Below are positions 45,878 to 56,128 of a DNA stretch of 59,383 bases, in pieces; the first letter of the stretch is position 1, and each line of letters begins with the position of its first letter. This DNA is from Gilliamella bombicola (GTDB lineage: Bacteria > Pseudomonadota > Gammaproteobacteria > Enterobacterales > Orbaceae). The stretch is taken from assembly GCF_900094945.1 (NCBI RefSeq), contig NZ_FMAQ01000013.1, forward strand, positions 1 through 59,383. Reading direction: 5' to 3'. The position numbers and the translations under genes are program-made. The notes beneath the pieces were generated by a model. It ran no database searches. It was not told the DNA's origin and saw only the letters and a program-made list of their open reading frames with translations.

Positions 45878-46987
45878 ATGCAAGAAGAACAACTAATTGA
45901 AAGTATCGACAAATTGTTGCTTGAAGCATTAGAAAAGCGCGCTTCGGATATTCATTTTGAGCCTTACCAACATAGCTATCGTATTCGCATGCGCATTGAT
46001 GGTGTTTTACATGATATGTTATCACCACAGCTTTCATTGGCTAAACAGATAACAGCAAGGCTAAAAATCATGTCTAAGTTAAATATCGCTGAGCATCGAT
46101 TGCCCCAAGATGGTCAACTTGTGATTGACCGTTACACAATGCGTATAGCCTCTTTACCGGTTATGCATGGTGAAAAGATTGTCTTAAGAGTAATGGATAA
46201 TCATGAATCTGAATTAACAATCAATGACTTGGGCTTAACTGATGCTGATCTATTAACGTTCAAACAAATTCTAGATTATCCCCAAGGATTGATTTTAGTT
46301 ACTGGACCAACTGGTAGTGGTAAAACAGTCACATTATATAGTGGATTAAAATGGTTAAATAAAACCGAACGTAATATTTGCAGTGTTGAAGACCCTATTG
46401 AAATTCCTCTTGAGGGCATTAACCAAACTGCTATTAATCTTAAAGCTGGGTTAACATTTGCTATGGTCTTACGGGCCTTACTACGGCAAGATCCTGATGT
46501 AATGATGATTGGTGAAATTCGCGATCGTGAAACTGCCGAAATTGCTATTCAAGCTGCGCAAACAGGGCATTTAGTTCTCTCAACCTTGCATACTAATTCA
46601 AGTGTCGAGGCAATAACCCGCTTAAAACAGATGGGCATTGAAAATTATTTGTTGGCATCAAGTCTACAATTAGTTGTTGCCCAACGGCTAGTTAGGAAAC
46701 TATGTCCACATTGCAAAGTAGTGGCAAGTGATTTGGTTAGGTTGGGAAATGAACTCGAGCCACATTATTTGGCCACAGGTTGTCCTAATTGTATTGGCGG
46801 TTATAAAGGACGAATTGGACTATACGAACTTTTAGTTATCACCCCCAATATTCAACAGCAGATATTAGCGAATCAAACTATTTTTCCTTCAAATATGACT
46901 TCGCTAAAAATGGCTGGGCAAATATTAGTTAAACAGGGCATTACAACACTAGCTGAGTTAAATCGCGTATTGGGTGATACGGTATGA
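45878..46987 (+). CDS. pilB: type IV pilus assembly ATPase PilB, N-terminally short
   Basis: A 369-residue GspE/PilB-family hexameric ATPase that powers pilin assembly. Seen: KRASDIHFEPYQ, GPTGSGKTVTLYSGL (Walker A), LRQDPDVMMIGEIRD (Walker B/Asp box), TGHLVLSTLHTNS (His box) and the zinc pairs CPHC and CPNC. The N1 domain (about 90 residues) of E. coli HofB or Haemophilus PilB (461-464) is missing; only 40 bases separate it from pilA, so the short form seems native. GGAAG precedes the ATG. Confidence 0.92.
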   Translation: MQEEQLIESIDKLLLEALEKRASDIHFEPYQHSYRIRMRIDGVLHDMLSPQLSLAKQITARLKIMSKLNIAEHRLPQDGQLVIDRYTMRIASLPVMHGEKIVLRVMDNHESELTINDLGLTDADLLTFKQILDYPQGLILVTGPTGSGKTVTLYSGLKWLNKTERNICSVEDPIEIPLEGINQTAINLKAGLTFAMVLRALLRQDPDVMMIGEIRDRETAEIAIQAAQTGHLVLSTLHTNSSVEAITRLKQMGIENYLLASSLQLVVAQRLVRKLCPHCKVVASDLVRLGNELEPHYLATGCPNCIGGYKGRIGLYELLVITPNIQQQILANQTIFPSNMTSLKMAGQILVKQGITTLAELNRVLGDTV

Positions 46988-48159
46988 ATCGGCTCTATTA
47001 TTGGTATGATATAGATTTTAATCAACACAAAATCATCGCTAAATCACCACAAGCTGTTAAACGTCAGTTATTGTTACAAGGTAAAATCGCTATTAAGATC
47101 AAAGCAGGTAATGTTATTACCGCACGCAGTTTTAATCGTGCTGATCTGCTGATCATTACCAAACAATTAGCGACTATGTTAAAGGCGGGGTTATCCATCA
47201 TTGATACATTACAGTTGCTCGCCCAAGAACAAACCAAACCACACTGGCAATATCTGCTCCTTGATATTCAGCAACAAGTAGCTAAAGGCGAATTTTTATC
47301 GCAAGTATTACAGCAACATCACGAGGTGTTTTCTGCACTGTATTGCGAAATTATTGCAACCGGTGAACTCACAGGGCAGCTTGATGAAAGCTTTGAGCAG
47401 TTGGCGTTATTACTTGAAAAATCAATAAAATTACAAAAAAAACTCAAAAAGGCAATGCGTTACCCACTATTTTTATTATTAGTTGCGGTAATTGTAAGTT
47501 TAGTAATGTTATTATTTGTTTTACCAAAATTTTCGGATATTTATCAAGATTTCGATGCCGAGTTGCCCGCTTTTACACAAGCGATTATCGATTTTTCCAC
47601 CTATTTACAACAAAGTTGGTTAATTTGGTGCGTAGTCTTTTTTATCAGTTATTTATGTTATCAACGCTATTTAAAAGTGCGTTATCGCCATAAAATAGAG
47701 ACGATGGTAATTAAATTTCCCTTTATCGGTCAGGTGATTAAAACCAGTTGCTTAGCCCAAATTTTCCAAACCATTGCTATCACCCAAAAAGCAGGCATAC
47801 CATTATTAGCCGGTTTAGCTGCAGCGGCTAATACCACTTATTATGGTCTTTATCGTGATAGTCTTTCACAAGTCATTACAGGCATTGAACAAGGGTATTC
47901 ATTTAGCCATGTATTGCATCGGCAAGTACACTTTCCCCACTTATGCGTTCAACTCATTTTTGTGGGAGAAGAGTCAGGTACGTTAGATTTAATGCTTGAT
48001 AAGCTAGCGTTCTATTATCAAGAACAAAATCAGACTTTAACTGATAATCTATCACAAGCGTTTGAGCCATTATTAATGCTTGTATTAGCCTTGATTATTG
48101 GTAGTTTAATTGTGGCGATGTATTTACCTATTTTTCAAATGGGCGAGGTGATTCACTAA
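46984..48159 (+). CDS. pilC: type IV pilus inner-membrane platform PilC
   Basis: A 391-residue GspF/PilC-family protein with two T2SSF cytoplasmic domains, each followed by membrane helices. LLIITKQLATMLKAGLSIIDTL opens the first, and IFQTIAITQKAGIPLLAGL the second. Three hydrophobic segments are seen near residues 160-185, 210-225 and 362-385. It overlaps pilB by four bases (ATGA) and pilD by one. Confidence 0.93.
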   Translation: MNRLYYWYDIDFNQHKIIAKSPQAVKRQLLLQGKIAIKIKAGNVITARSFNRADLLIITKQLATMLKAGLSIIDTLQLLAQEQTKPHWQYLLLDIQQQVAKGEFLSQVLQQHHEVFSALYCEIIATGELTGQLDESFEQLALLLEKSIKLQKKLKKAMRYPLFLLLVAVIVSLVMLLFVLPKFSDIYQDFDAELPAFTQAIIDFSTYLQQSWLIWCVVFFISYLCYQRYLKVRYRHKIETMVIKFPFIGQVIKTSCLAQIFQTIAITQKAGIPLLAGLAAAANTTYYGLYRDSLSQVITGIEQGYSFSHVLHRQVHFPHLCVQLIFVGEESGTLDLMLDKLAFYYQEQNQTLTDNLSQAFEPLLMLVLALIIGSLIVAMYLPIFQMGEVIH

Positions 48160-48908
48160 TGCTAATGTTTATGATCATCTGTTTGGGGCTTTGCATGGGT
48201 AGCTTTGTGCATGTCGCTTATTGTCGCTATTTGCCAACACTGACGACTTGCCAATATTTATACCGCATTAGTGTGTACCGATCTGCTTGCCCACATTGTC
48301 ATCATCGACTTAATGCTTGGCAATTGGTGCCAGTTGTTGCTTGGCTAATACTAAAAGGGCGCTGTCATTATTGCAAAGCCAAGATTTCATGTCGTTATCT
48401 TATTGTTGAATTATTTGTCGCAGCATTATTTGCGATTATTGATTTTGATAAAGGTATTAATTTTCAAAGTTGTATTTTAATGCTTCTTGGCTGCTATTTT
48501 TTACTGTTGGCGTTCATTGATTTTAAATACTATTTATTACCTGATCTGTTTACGCAACCGTTGATGTGGTTTGGTTTAATACTTGCTTATTTTAACATGA
48601 CTAACATCACCTTAACCGATGCGCTATTAGGTATCTTTTGGGGATATCTATTATTAAAATTTCCAGCCACTTTCTTTTATTTAGTATCTAAAAAACAGGG
48701 CTTAGGTGGGGGGGACATTAAATTACTAGCGGCATTAGGCTGTTGGGTGCCTTATACTAAGCTACCTATGTTATTATTTTTTTCCTCATTACTGGGGATA
48801 GTGTATTATCTTTTTTTGCGCTATATCCTTAATAAAAACACCTTAAAAGGTATTGCATTTGGGCCTTTTTTATTAATTTCTGGTTATGTGCTTTACTATT
48901 ATTGTTAA
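48159..48908 (+). CDS. pilD: prepilin peptidase PilD
   Basis: A 249-residue aspartyl membrane peptidase/methylase that processes PilA. It has the N-terminal GSFVHV, the zinc Cys pairs CPHC and CHYC, the catalytic Asp segments LAFIDFKYYLLPD and GLGGGDIKLLAALGCW, and about seven hydrophobic segments. Length is close to Haemophilus PilD (230). Completes the pilABCD operon. Confidence 0.94.
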   Translation: MLMFMIICLGLCMGSFVHVAYCRYLPTLTTCQYLYRISVYRSACPHCHHRLNAWQLVPVVAWLILKGRCHYCKAKISCRYLIVELFVAALFAIIDFDKGINFQSCILMLLGCYFLLLAFIDFKYYLLPDLFTQPLMWFGLILAYFNMTNITLTDALLGIFWGYLLLKFPATFFYLVSKKQGLGGGDIKLLAALGCWVPYTKLPMLLFFSSLLGIVYYLFLRYILNKNTLKGIAFGPFLLISGYVLYYYC

Positions 48909-49122
48909 AAATTTTTAGGAACCATTTAATTTTAATAAATTATTTAATCAATAATGTGTTAAAAGTGCATAAAGTAATTATTCTGTTTAATATATTCAAC
49001 ATATAACCAAAATTGCTATCCATAGTAAAAATAGTTATTTTTATAAAAGTGAAAATCGCGTTATAGTGCTAGCTAAATCGGCGTGTTATGCTGTAAGTTA
49101 GTCACTAATTAAGGAATCATTC

Positions 49123-50280
49123 ATGATATCAAATACTATTAACCAACTGAAAAGCGAAATGATCGCATGGCGCCATCATATTCATGCTCATCCTGAAACT
49201 GCTTTCGAAGAAGTCAACACCACCAAATTTATCATCGAAAAACTGCAATCATTTGGCATTACCGAGTTATATACTGATTTTGCACCAACGGGCGTTGTTG
49301 GCATTATTAAAGGTAATCAAGAAGGGCGATGGATTGCGCTTAGGGCTGATATTGATGCATTAGATATTATTGAAGAAAATACTATCGATTATTGCTCAAC
49401 CACGCATGGCAAAATGCATGCATGTGGTCATGACGGGCATACTGCTATGTTGCTCGGCACGGCTAAGTATTTGAGTGAACACCGTGATTTTGCTGGTACC
49501 GTTGTAGTTATTTTTCAACCTGCCGAAGAAAACGAGGGCGGGGCACGCGTTATGGTTGAAAACGGTTTATTTGAACAATTCCCGATTGAAGCGGTGTATG
49601 GCATTCATAATCAACCTAATATGGAGTTAAATCACTTTTATATCAATCATGGTCCCATGATGGCATCGTATGATGTATTTGAAATCAAAATAACAGGTGT
49701 GGGTGCGCATGCTGCTGCTCCTCATCTTGGCAAAGATACCATCGTAACGGCTACACAAATCGTCAATGGTTTACAAAGTATTGTGAGTCGTAATGCTGAT
49801 CCTTTAAGTTCGTTGGTTGTTAGCGTAACGCAAATCCATAGTGGTGATACCTGGAATGTGTTACCACAAGAAGCAGTGATTCGTGGCACGGTTCGGACAT
49901 TTAGTGCCCAAGTGCAAGATATGGCTGAAAGTCGCATTAAGCAAATAGCAACAGGTATTGCAACAACTTTTGAAGCTAAGGCTGAAGTGGATTATCAACG
50001 CCGTTACCCAGCGACAATTAATTACGCCAAACAAGCCGATATTGCTATCACTGCGGCTAAAAAAATCGTTGGGAAAGATAACGTAATTATTGATCCTCTT
50101 CCTTCAATGGGCTCAGAAGATTTTGCTTTTATGTTGCAAAAAATACCAGGAGTATATGTTTGGCTAGGTGCTGGTAAAGGTGCTAACTTACATAACCCAG
50201 CCTTTAATTTCAATGATGAAGTGTTAACAACTGGTGTAAGCTATTTTATTGAAATTGTTAACCAAGAACTTGCGAACTAA
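49123..50280 (+). CDS. M20D amidohydrolase (hippurate hydrolase / N-acyl amino acid type)
   Basis: A 385-residue metal-dependent peptidase-family M20D enzyme. HHIHAHPETAFEE opens it; metal motifs are MHACGHDGHTAMLLG, FQPAEENEGGARVMVENG and PSMGSEDFAFMLQ. A dimerisation domain (ITGVGAHAAAPHLGKDT) sits between. It removes acyl groups from an amino acid or small peptide; the substrate is not readable. ATG follows AAGGAA. It stands alone. Confidence 0.9.
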   Translation: MISNTINQLKSEMIAWRHHIHAHPETAFEEVNTTKFIIEKLQSFGITELYTDFAPTGVVGIIKGNQEGRWIALRADIDALDIIEENTIDYCSTTHGKMHACGHDGHTAMLLGTAKYLSEHRDFAGTVVVIFQPAEENEGGARVMVENGLFEQFPIEAVYGIHNQPNMELNHFYINHGPMMASYDVFEIKITGVGAHAAAPHLGKDTIVTATQIVNGLQSIVSRNADPLSSLVVSVTQIHSGDTWNVLPQEAVIRGTVRTFSAQVQDMAESRIKQIATGIATTFEAKAEVDYQRRYPATINYAKQADIAITAAKKIVGKDNVIIDPLPSMGSEDFAFMLQKIPGVYVWLGAGKGANLHNPAFNFNDEVLTTGVSYFIEIVNQELAN

Positions 50281-50303
50281 GATAAAACGATAGGCACAAA
50301 GAC

Positions 50304-50333
50304 AGCTGGAATAAACGTGATGTTATTCCAGCT
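50304..50333. terminator. convergent terminator, M20D/ygfZ
   Basis: AGCTGGAATAA/TTATTCCAGCT stem of 11 base pairs, between convergent genes. Confidence 0.75.
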
Positions 50334-50349
50334 TATTGATCAAAAAGAA

Positions 50350-51225
50350 TTAAAACGTCATTCGGCTGTTATCATTTCCAAAAACTCTAAATGGTGTATT
50401 TAAATCAATACCATTATTAAGAACGACTTGAACACAAATGCCGTCTTTGTCATCAAGTTTGGCTACGGCTAATACCAGTCCACCTTCTCGCCAACCACCA
50501 GCAAGTTTATATTCAAGCGTATTGCCAATTTTAGGAAGAATATCACTGGTGCCTTTTATTACATACATTCCACGAGTGTTAGCACCACGAAACTGCGCTC
50601 TAGCGACCATTTCTTGACCACAATAGCAGCCTTTGTCAAAGCTAATTGCATCATAAGATTGTAAGTTACAGGCTTGCGGTAATAAAATTGCCATATTGCT
50701 ATCATCAATAATAGGATAACCCGCTTGCAAATCAAGTTTTAACCAGTCACTACATGGATTTAAATCATCCGGAATTGGTTCTGGCGTGATCATAATAACG
50801 CGCATTTCCGGTAAAGGTACTTTGATATAGGTGATATTATTTTCAGTTAAACAGCTTATATCACTTAATTTTGTAGCGATTGCTGTGGGAATCGAATCAC
50901 CGACCAAACCGATCATATTTAAATCTTGGACTGGTTCGATAGTCACTTTAGAAAAAACAGCGTATTTTGCCAGTTCAGCAATTTGCTTTTTAACAACGCT
51001 TTTACGCTCAATATAGTAAATATCGTTACCGCGTTGAAATAATAATAAAGTACTCCACATTCTGCCTTTATTGTCGCAATGAGCGGCATAGAGTGTTGAT
51101 TGTTCCGAAAGTCTGTTAATGTCGTTGGTTATTTGTCCTTGCAGAAAAACACGGCTATCGTCGCCAGTAACTTTAACCAATTGCCAGTCAGCAAGTGAGA
51201 TTGGTTTAGATGAAATATTGCTCAT
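50350..51225 (-). CDS. ygfZ: YgfZ, folate-binding Fe-S cluster repair protein
   Basis: A 291-residue protein of the YgfZ/GcvT family that helps iron-sulfur enzymes such as MiaB. The N-terminal VTGDDSRVFLQGQITNDI and the central KGCYCGQEMVAR, which carries the family's redox Cys, are seen. It is shorter than E. coli YgfZ (326). ATG follows GG of the preceding AAAGG. Confidence 0.93.
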   Translation of the reverse strand: MSNISSKPISLADWQLVKVTGDDSRVFLQGQITNDINRLSEQSTLYAAHCDNKGRMWSTLLLFQRGNDIYYIERKSVVKKQIAELAKYAVFSKVTIEPVQDLNMIGLVGDSIPTAIATKLSDISCLTENNITYIKVPLPEMRVIMITPEPIPDDLNPCSDWLKLDLQAGYPIIDDSNMAILLPQACNLQSYDAISFDKGCYCGQEMVARAQFRGANTRGMYVIKGTSDILPKIGNTLEYKLAGGWREGGLVLAVAKLDDKDGICVQVVLNNGIDLNTPFRVFGNDNSRMTF

Positions 51226-51367
51226 ATTTATACCTTTGAATAATGAAGAATTCTAGTACTGCTATGACTAGAAATACTTAGATTCTGAGTGTATATAAAA
51301 AACAATAAAATAACAATAAAATCAATCAGCAATATTTAAATAAAATTGATAGATTATGGATATTATT

Positions 51368-51394
51368 CACAATATTTTAAAAATTAATATTGTG
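51368..51394. promoter_or_regulatory. 9-base inverted repeat in the ilvI upstream region
   Basis: CACAATATT/AATATTGTG with a 9-base AT spacer, about 115-140 bases before the ilvI start. E. coli ilvIH is controlled by Lrp upstream of the gene; this palindrome could be an operator of Lrp or another regulator, which is inference. Confidence 0.45.
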
Positions 51395-51508
51395 AGTGCT
51401 CAATTTTACTTGTAATAAACTTAGCTAATTGACTTTATTGATTTTACTTACAAGTTGATGCAAAATGATTCTAAAAATGACAAATCAGTTACATTGGAGG
51501 CAACAACC

Positions 51509-53227
51509 ATGGCAAAACTGTCAGGCGCAGAGATGGTTATTCAATCTTTGATTGACCAAGGAGTAAAACAGATATTTGGTTATCCCGGTGGTAGTGTTCT
51601 TGATATATATGATGCCATTCACACATTAGGTGGCATTGAACATATTTTAGTTCGTCATGAACAAGCTGCGGTACATATGGCTGATGGTTATGCAAGAGCA
51701 ACGGGTGATGTTGGTGTCGTCTTAGTTACATCGGGTCCTGGAGCTACAAATACCATTACTGGCATTGCAACGGCATACATGGACTCTGTACCACTAGTAA
51801 TATTATCCGGGCAGGTTGCGAGTAATTTAATTGGTAACGATGCATTCCAAGAATGTGACATGGTTGGAATTTCACGCCCCATTGTGAAACACAGCTTTTT
51901 AATTAAAGATAGTAAAGACATCCCTGAAACGATTAAGAAAGCGTTTTATATCGCATCGACAGGTAGACCGGGGCCAGTGGTGATTGATTTGCCAAAAGAT
52001 ATGGTTAATCCTGCCAATAAGTATAACTATCATTATCCAAAATCTGTCACCATGCGCTCTTACAACCCAACGATACAAGGTCACAAAGGGCAAATTAAAA
52101 AAGCGTTAACGACTTTTTTAGCAGCTAAAAAACCCGTTTTATTTATTGGTGGTGGTGTGATTGCCGCCAATGCAAGTGATGCAATCAAAACGTTTGCTAA
52201 AAAACTAAATTTACCAGTTGCTTCAACATTAATGGGTATTAGCGCCTTTCCTGGTACAGACAAACATAACCTTGGCATGATTGGTATGCACGGTGTTTAT
52301 GAAGCGAATATGGCTATGCATAATGCCGATGTCATTTTGGCTATAGGTGCACGGTTTGATGATAGAACAACAAATAATGTTGAAAAATATTGCCCAAAAG
52401 CAAAAATTATTCATGTTGATATTGACCCAACTTCAATATCAAAAACCATTATGGCAAGTATACCGGTTGTGGGCGATGCAAAAATGGTGGTTGAAACAAT
52501 GTTATCTCAAATCGATGAGCTAAATGTAGATCGTGATTTGGATGCATTAGTTGATTGGTGGAAGCAGATCGAACATTGGCGAGCTCGTCACTGTTTGGCT
52601 TATCGTCATGATGGAGAAAGCATTAAACCACAAGAAGCAATTGAAGTATTATACAAATTGACCAAAGGTGATGCCTTTGTGGCAACCGATGTTGGACAGC
52701 ATCAAATGTTTGCGGCACTTTATTACCCATTTGACAAACCGCGTCACTTTATTACATCGGGTGGACTTGGCACCATGGGATTTGGCTTACCAGCAGCTTT
52801 AGGGGTTAAATTGGCATTCCCTAAAAAAACCGTTGTTTGCGTAACTGGTGATGGCAGTATTCAAATGAATATTCAAGAGCTATCAACCGCATTACAGTAT
52901 GGCCTACCTGTACTGGTTTTAAATTTAAATAATCGTTTTTTAGGCATGGTTAAGCAGTGGCAAGATATGATTTATGCTGGACGGCATTCCAGTTCTTATA
53001 TGGAATCTTTACCTGATTTTGCCAAAATTGCAGAAGCCTATGGCCACGTTGGAATGGTCATAACCAAGCGTGAAGAACTTGAACCAAAATTAAAACAAGC
53101 GTTAGCAATTAAAAACCGGTTGGTTTTTGTTGATGTCATGACCGATGCCACTGAACATGTGTATCCAATGCAAGTGCGAGGTGGGGCAATGAACGAAATG
53201 TGGCTTAGTAAAACGGAGAGAACCTAA
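51509..53227 (+). CDS. ilvI: acetolactate synthase III large subunit
   Basis: A 572-residue ThDP/FAD-dependent enzyme for the first common step in valine, leucine and isoleucine synthesis. [23 protein letters not shown] start, [16 protein letters not shown] (ThDP Glu region), [29 protein letters not shown] (ThDP pyrophosphate motif) and KQWQDMIY are standard. I chose ATG 51509 after GGAGG; a frame start at 51455 would add 18 residues. Length matches E. coli IlvI (574). Confidence 0.96.
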   Translation: MAKLSGAEMVIQSLIDQGVKQIFGYPGGSVLDIYDAIHTLGGIEHILVRHEQAAVHMADGYARATGDVGVVLVTSGPGATNTITGIATAYMDSVPLVILSGQVASNLIGNDAFQECDMVGISRPIVKHSFLIKDSKDIPETIKKAFYIASTGRPGPVVIDLPKDMVNPANKYNYHYPKSVTMRSYNPTIQGHKGQIKKALTTFLAAKKPVLFIGGGVIAANASDAIKTFAKKLNLPVASTLMGISAFPGTDKHNLGMIGMHGVYEANMAMHNADVILAIGARFDDRTTNNVEKYCPKAKIIHVDIDPTSISKTIMASIPVVGDAKMVVETMLSQIDELNVDRDLDALVDWWKQIEHWRARHCLAYRHDGESIKPQEAIEVLYKLTKGDAFVATDVGQHQMFAALYYPFDKPRHFITSGGLGTMGFGLPAALGVKLAFPKKTVVCVTGDGSIQMNIQELSTALQYGLPVLVLNLNNRFLGMVKQWQDMIYAGRHSSSYMESLPDFAKIAEAYGHVGMVITKREELEPKLKQALAIKNRLVFVDVMTDATEHVYPMQVRGGAMNEMWLSKTERT

Positions 53228-53721
53228 TGCGTTATATCTTATCAATTTTAACCGAAAACGAACCCGGCGCATTATCAAGAATAATTGGCTTATTTTCACA
53301 ACGTGGTTTTAATATTGAAACAATTACTACCGCGCAAACTGAAGACCCAACTATGCATCGTATGACGATTCAAACAACGGGTGATGAGCATGTTCTTGAA
53401 CAGATCCAAAAACAGTTGCATAAATTAGTTAATGTTTATCGCGTGCATGATTTAACCGAAGGACCACATGTAGAGCGTGAAATTATGCTAGTCAAAGTTG
53501 CCGCAAAAGGTTCTGATGCGCGTGACGAAGTAAAACGTTGTGCCGATATTTTTAGAGGATCGATTGTCGATGTGACTGCAACTCATTACATCGTACAATT
53601 ATCGGGCACGAGTGAAAAGCTAGACTCATTCTTAGCTTCAATTCGCGAAACTTGTAATATTGTCGAAACTGTACGCTCTGGGATTATTGGTTTATCACGT
53701 AGTGAAAAAACAGTTAAATAG
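53227..53721 (+). CDS. ilvH: acetolactate synthase III small subunit
   Basis: A 164-residue ACT-domain regulatory subunit giving valine feedback control. The start RYILSILTENEPGALSRIIGLFSQRGFNIETITTA is the typical ACT N-terminus, followed by HDLTEGPHVEREIMLVKV. Length equals E. coli IlvH (163). It overlaps ilvI by one base. Confidence 0.97.
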   Translation: MRYILSILTENEPGALSRIIGLFSQRGFNIETITTAQTEDPTMHRMTIQTTGDEHVLEQIQKQLHKLVNVYRVHDLTEGPHVEREIMLVKVAAKGSDARDEVKRCADIFRGSIVDVTATHYIVQLSGTSEKLDSFLASIRETCNIVETVRSGIIGLSRSEKTVK

Positions 53722-53746
53722 TGATATTCATTGTTAGCATCTTTAG

Positions 53747-53769
53747 TTAAGGCGCATTGTGCGCCTTAA
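53747..53769 (+). terminator. ilvIH terminator
   Basis: TTAAGGCGCA/TGCGCCTTAA stem of 10 base pairs with a 3-base loop. Confidence 0.75.
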
Positions 53770-53818
53770 TGTTATTAAAAATATTAGAATAAAAAAATAA
53801 TATAAGGAAAATAGTGAA

Positions 53819-56014
53819 ATGGAGTTTTATTTGTTAATTAAGATTTTTTTAATAGGACTTGCTATATTTTCTTGGATTAACTATAGCTCAAAAAGACATA
53901 CAAATAATCGAAATTTAAAGGATGTCATTAAAGATCGCATATCAATAAGAAAATTAACAGAAAACGAATTTGAACTTTTAGAACCTTATCTGAATAATAA
54001 ATGGTTAGTGTTTCCGTATAAATATCAATCATCATTAATTGATTTAGAAGTATCAAAGATAGAAGGAAATTGTGTCCGTTATAGTTTATATACGAATACT
54101 GAAGAAACATCTTTTTATTATGAGATTGATGGGATTGAACTCTTTTTCCCTTATAACATGTACCTCCATATTTCAGATTTTAACGTTGCAGAAGTCGTTT
54201 TTACCGAAAAATATGCATTTGTAGTTAAAATCAATGATTATGATCTAAAAACTGCCGCAGAATCTCAAGGCGGAATCATATGCTCAGAATTAGATGAACC
54301 TTGGATGTATGAGCAATCTTTTGATTCTAAAATGCCAGAAGATGAACAAACAAGTAATGATACTGTAGTGAGCGTAAAACCGAACCCTGACAAAAAAATA
54401 GATTTTGTAAAATTGTTGGAACGTGAAGAAACTCCATTAGAATCAAGAAATAGAAATAAAAAAGGTAACGGTCTATTATCAGCTATTTTTTTAACTTTGA
54501 TGACTGTGTTTTTCCTTATCTATTGGTATTCCAATAATTCTACCATTCTTATTTTAGTTATTTTTAGTGCGATACTTTCCATTGTCTTTTATTGGTATCA
54601 GCCTAGATCTAAATACGATTTAAACAACGTAATTTGCGTTAAGGGCTTAATTAAAAATAAAAACGTTTCTAAAAAAGAAGTTATCATTGGTGAAGATTAT
54701 ATTTTAAACATTCCCCACCATTGGCTGCCTTTTCTTCCTGACAAGTCGTCTTTGCCTGCAAACATGGACATATCAGTGAGTGATAGAAAGCTAATTCGTT
54801 ATGAAAATACACTTTCCATTAACCAAGAGATCGAACAATTTGGAGCACCAAAATTTGCTAAGCATAATTTAATACTCTTAATTACTGGAACTATTTTATC
54901 TGCTGTTGTCTATTTTCAAACAAGTTTAGTTGATAATGCAATGTTAGCTTATCAATTTTTCAACGACAATATAACCGCTAGAAATTTACAGGATGAATCA
55001 ACCTTAAAAAATAGTCCAATTCAAAAAGGTGATTTAGTCAATATAAAAATAAGTGGTGCATCATGCGATGTAAATGAAAAGAAAAATGAAAATAGGTGTC
55101 ATACATTATTCATCAATAATCAACCTATTGATATCGAAACTAATTACATAGTATCAATAGCTGAACCAATAAAAAATTTATTTAAAGATAATTTTATAAA
55201 TACTCGTGTTGATCAAGATGTTATTGCAGCGCAGCAATATCAAGACCGATTGATTGAATTGTATAAATCCTTTGATAGGATAACATCTCAATATCAACGA
55301 TATATCAAAGAATCATTTACAAAACTAATAGATATTGGAAAAATCGTAATTACTGTGGATAAAGTATGCAAAGTTTCTGAAATCGATTGTCTAAGCGTCA
55401 AGAAAGAGTTGACTGCTTTGTTTGATATACAGGTTTCAGATGATTTATCTGATTGGGAAAAATTTGTTAATGAATCTGAAATTAATCCAAATCATGATGA
55501 GATTGTTTCCGTCAGAAATGTTTCTAAGCTTGATAATTCAATCTCAAGATTGAAGGCAGATGTAATCACAAGATTAAAGAGTGTTGTTTCAGATTATCAG
55601 CATAATAAATCAAGTTTTAGGATTGATTTATCCGAAAATAGTTACTTAGAAATGGGCAAACTAGAACATATAAATAATGACAAATCAGGGCCTGTTTCAT
55701 TATTAAATGTAGAATACTATTATGATGTGCTATTTGCAAAAGCGGGGAACATTGACATTGTTGGACGAGTTAGCGATATTTATTATCGAGATGATAATTC
55801 AATATCGGGTTTGAAGATTAAGGCAAACTCTCATTACAGTACGAATTTAGATGAACTATTTTCATTCGTATCCCCAATTTTTGTTAGTCTTGCTGTTTTT
55901 ATGATTACGGCTTTAGTCTCGATTTTAAATAGCGTTGTAATTTGTTACAAATTGTTGGCTAATCATCGACGTAAGAATAAAATTTTAGCTATATATAAAA
56001 ATCGAATAATATAA
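53819..56014 (+). CDS. IgaA/UmoB-family membrane protein 1
   Basis: A 731-residue inner-membrane protein. The order is: helix 1 (about residues 3-21); a cytoplasmic module with LTENEFELLEPYL and FFPYNMYLHISDFNVAEVVFTEKYAFVVKIN; helices 2-3 (about 218-260); a second cytoplasmic segment with IPHHWLPFLPDKSSLPANMDISV; helix 4 (about 348-368); a long periplasmic part with PIQKGDLVNIKISGASC and VCKVSEIDC; helix 5 (about 685-710). This arrangement and several motifs recall IgaA (YrfF, about 710 residues), the inner-membrane brake on the Rcs envelope stress phosphorelay via RcsD. Rcs control here is inference. ATG follows AAGGAAAA. Confidence 0.75.
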   Translation: MEFYLLIKIFLIGLAIFSWINYSSKRHTNNRNLKDVIKDRISIRKLTENEFELLEPYLNNKWLVFPYKYQSSLIDLEVSKIEGNCVRYSLYTNTEETSFYYEIDGIELFFPYNMYLHISDFNVAEVVFTEKYAFVVKINDYDLKTAAESQGGIICSELDEPWMYEQSFDSKMPEDEQTSNDTVVSVKPNPDKKIDFVKLLEREETPLESRNRNKKGNGLLSAIFLTLMTVFFLIYWYSNNSTILILVIFSAILSIVFYWYQPRSKYDLNNVICVKGLIKNKNVSKKEVIIGEDYILNIPHHWLPFLPDKSSLPANMDISVSDRKLIRYENTLSINQEIEQFGAPKFAKHNLILLITGTILSAVVYFQTSLVDNAMLAYQFFNDNITARNLQDESTLKNSPIQKGDLVNIKISGASCDVNEKKNENRCHTLFINNQPIDIETNYIVSIAEPIKNLFKDNFINTRVDQDVIAAQQYQDRLIELYKSFDRITSQYQRYIKESFTKLIDIGKIVITVDKVCKVSEIDCLSVKKELTALFDIQVSDDLSDWEKFVNESEINPNHDEIVSVRNVSKLDNSISRLKADVITRLKSVVSDYQHNKSSFRIDLSENSYLEMGKLEHINNDKSGPVSLLNVEYYYDVLFAKAGNIDIVGRVSDIYYRDDNSISGLKIKANSHYSTNLDELFSFVSPIFVSLAVFMITALVSILNSVVICYKLLANHRRKNKILAIYKNRII

Positions 56015-56128
56015 TTATTATATAACATATTGTTATATAGAAAATTAAATGTAATCGCATTGGTTTTCTACATTGTTAAACATAAAGAAAATAGAAATAC
56101 ACTGAAATAAAAAGGAAAACGCCAAACA

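Noticed and set aside
51299-51352. AATAAAATCAATCAG stretch as a seventh copy of the dispersed repeat
   Set aside because: Only the AT-rich centre resembles the consensus; the CGGTCAG-type core is missing.
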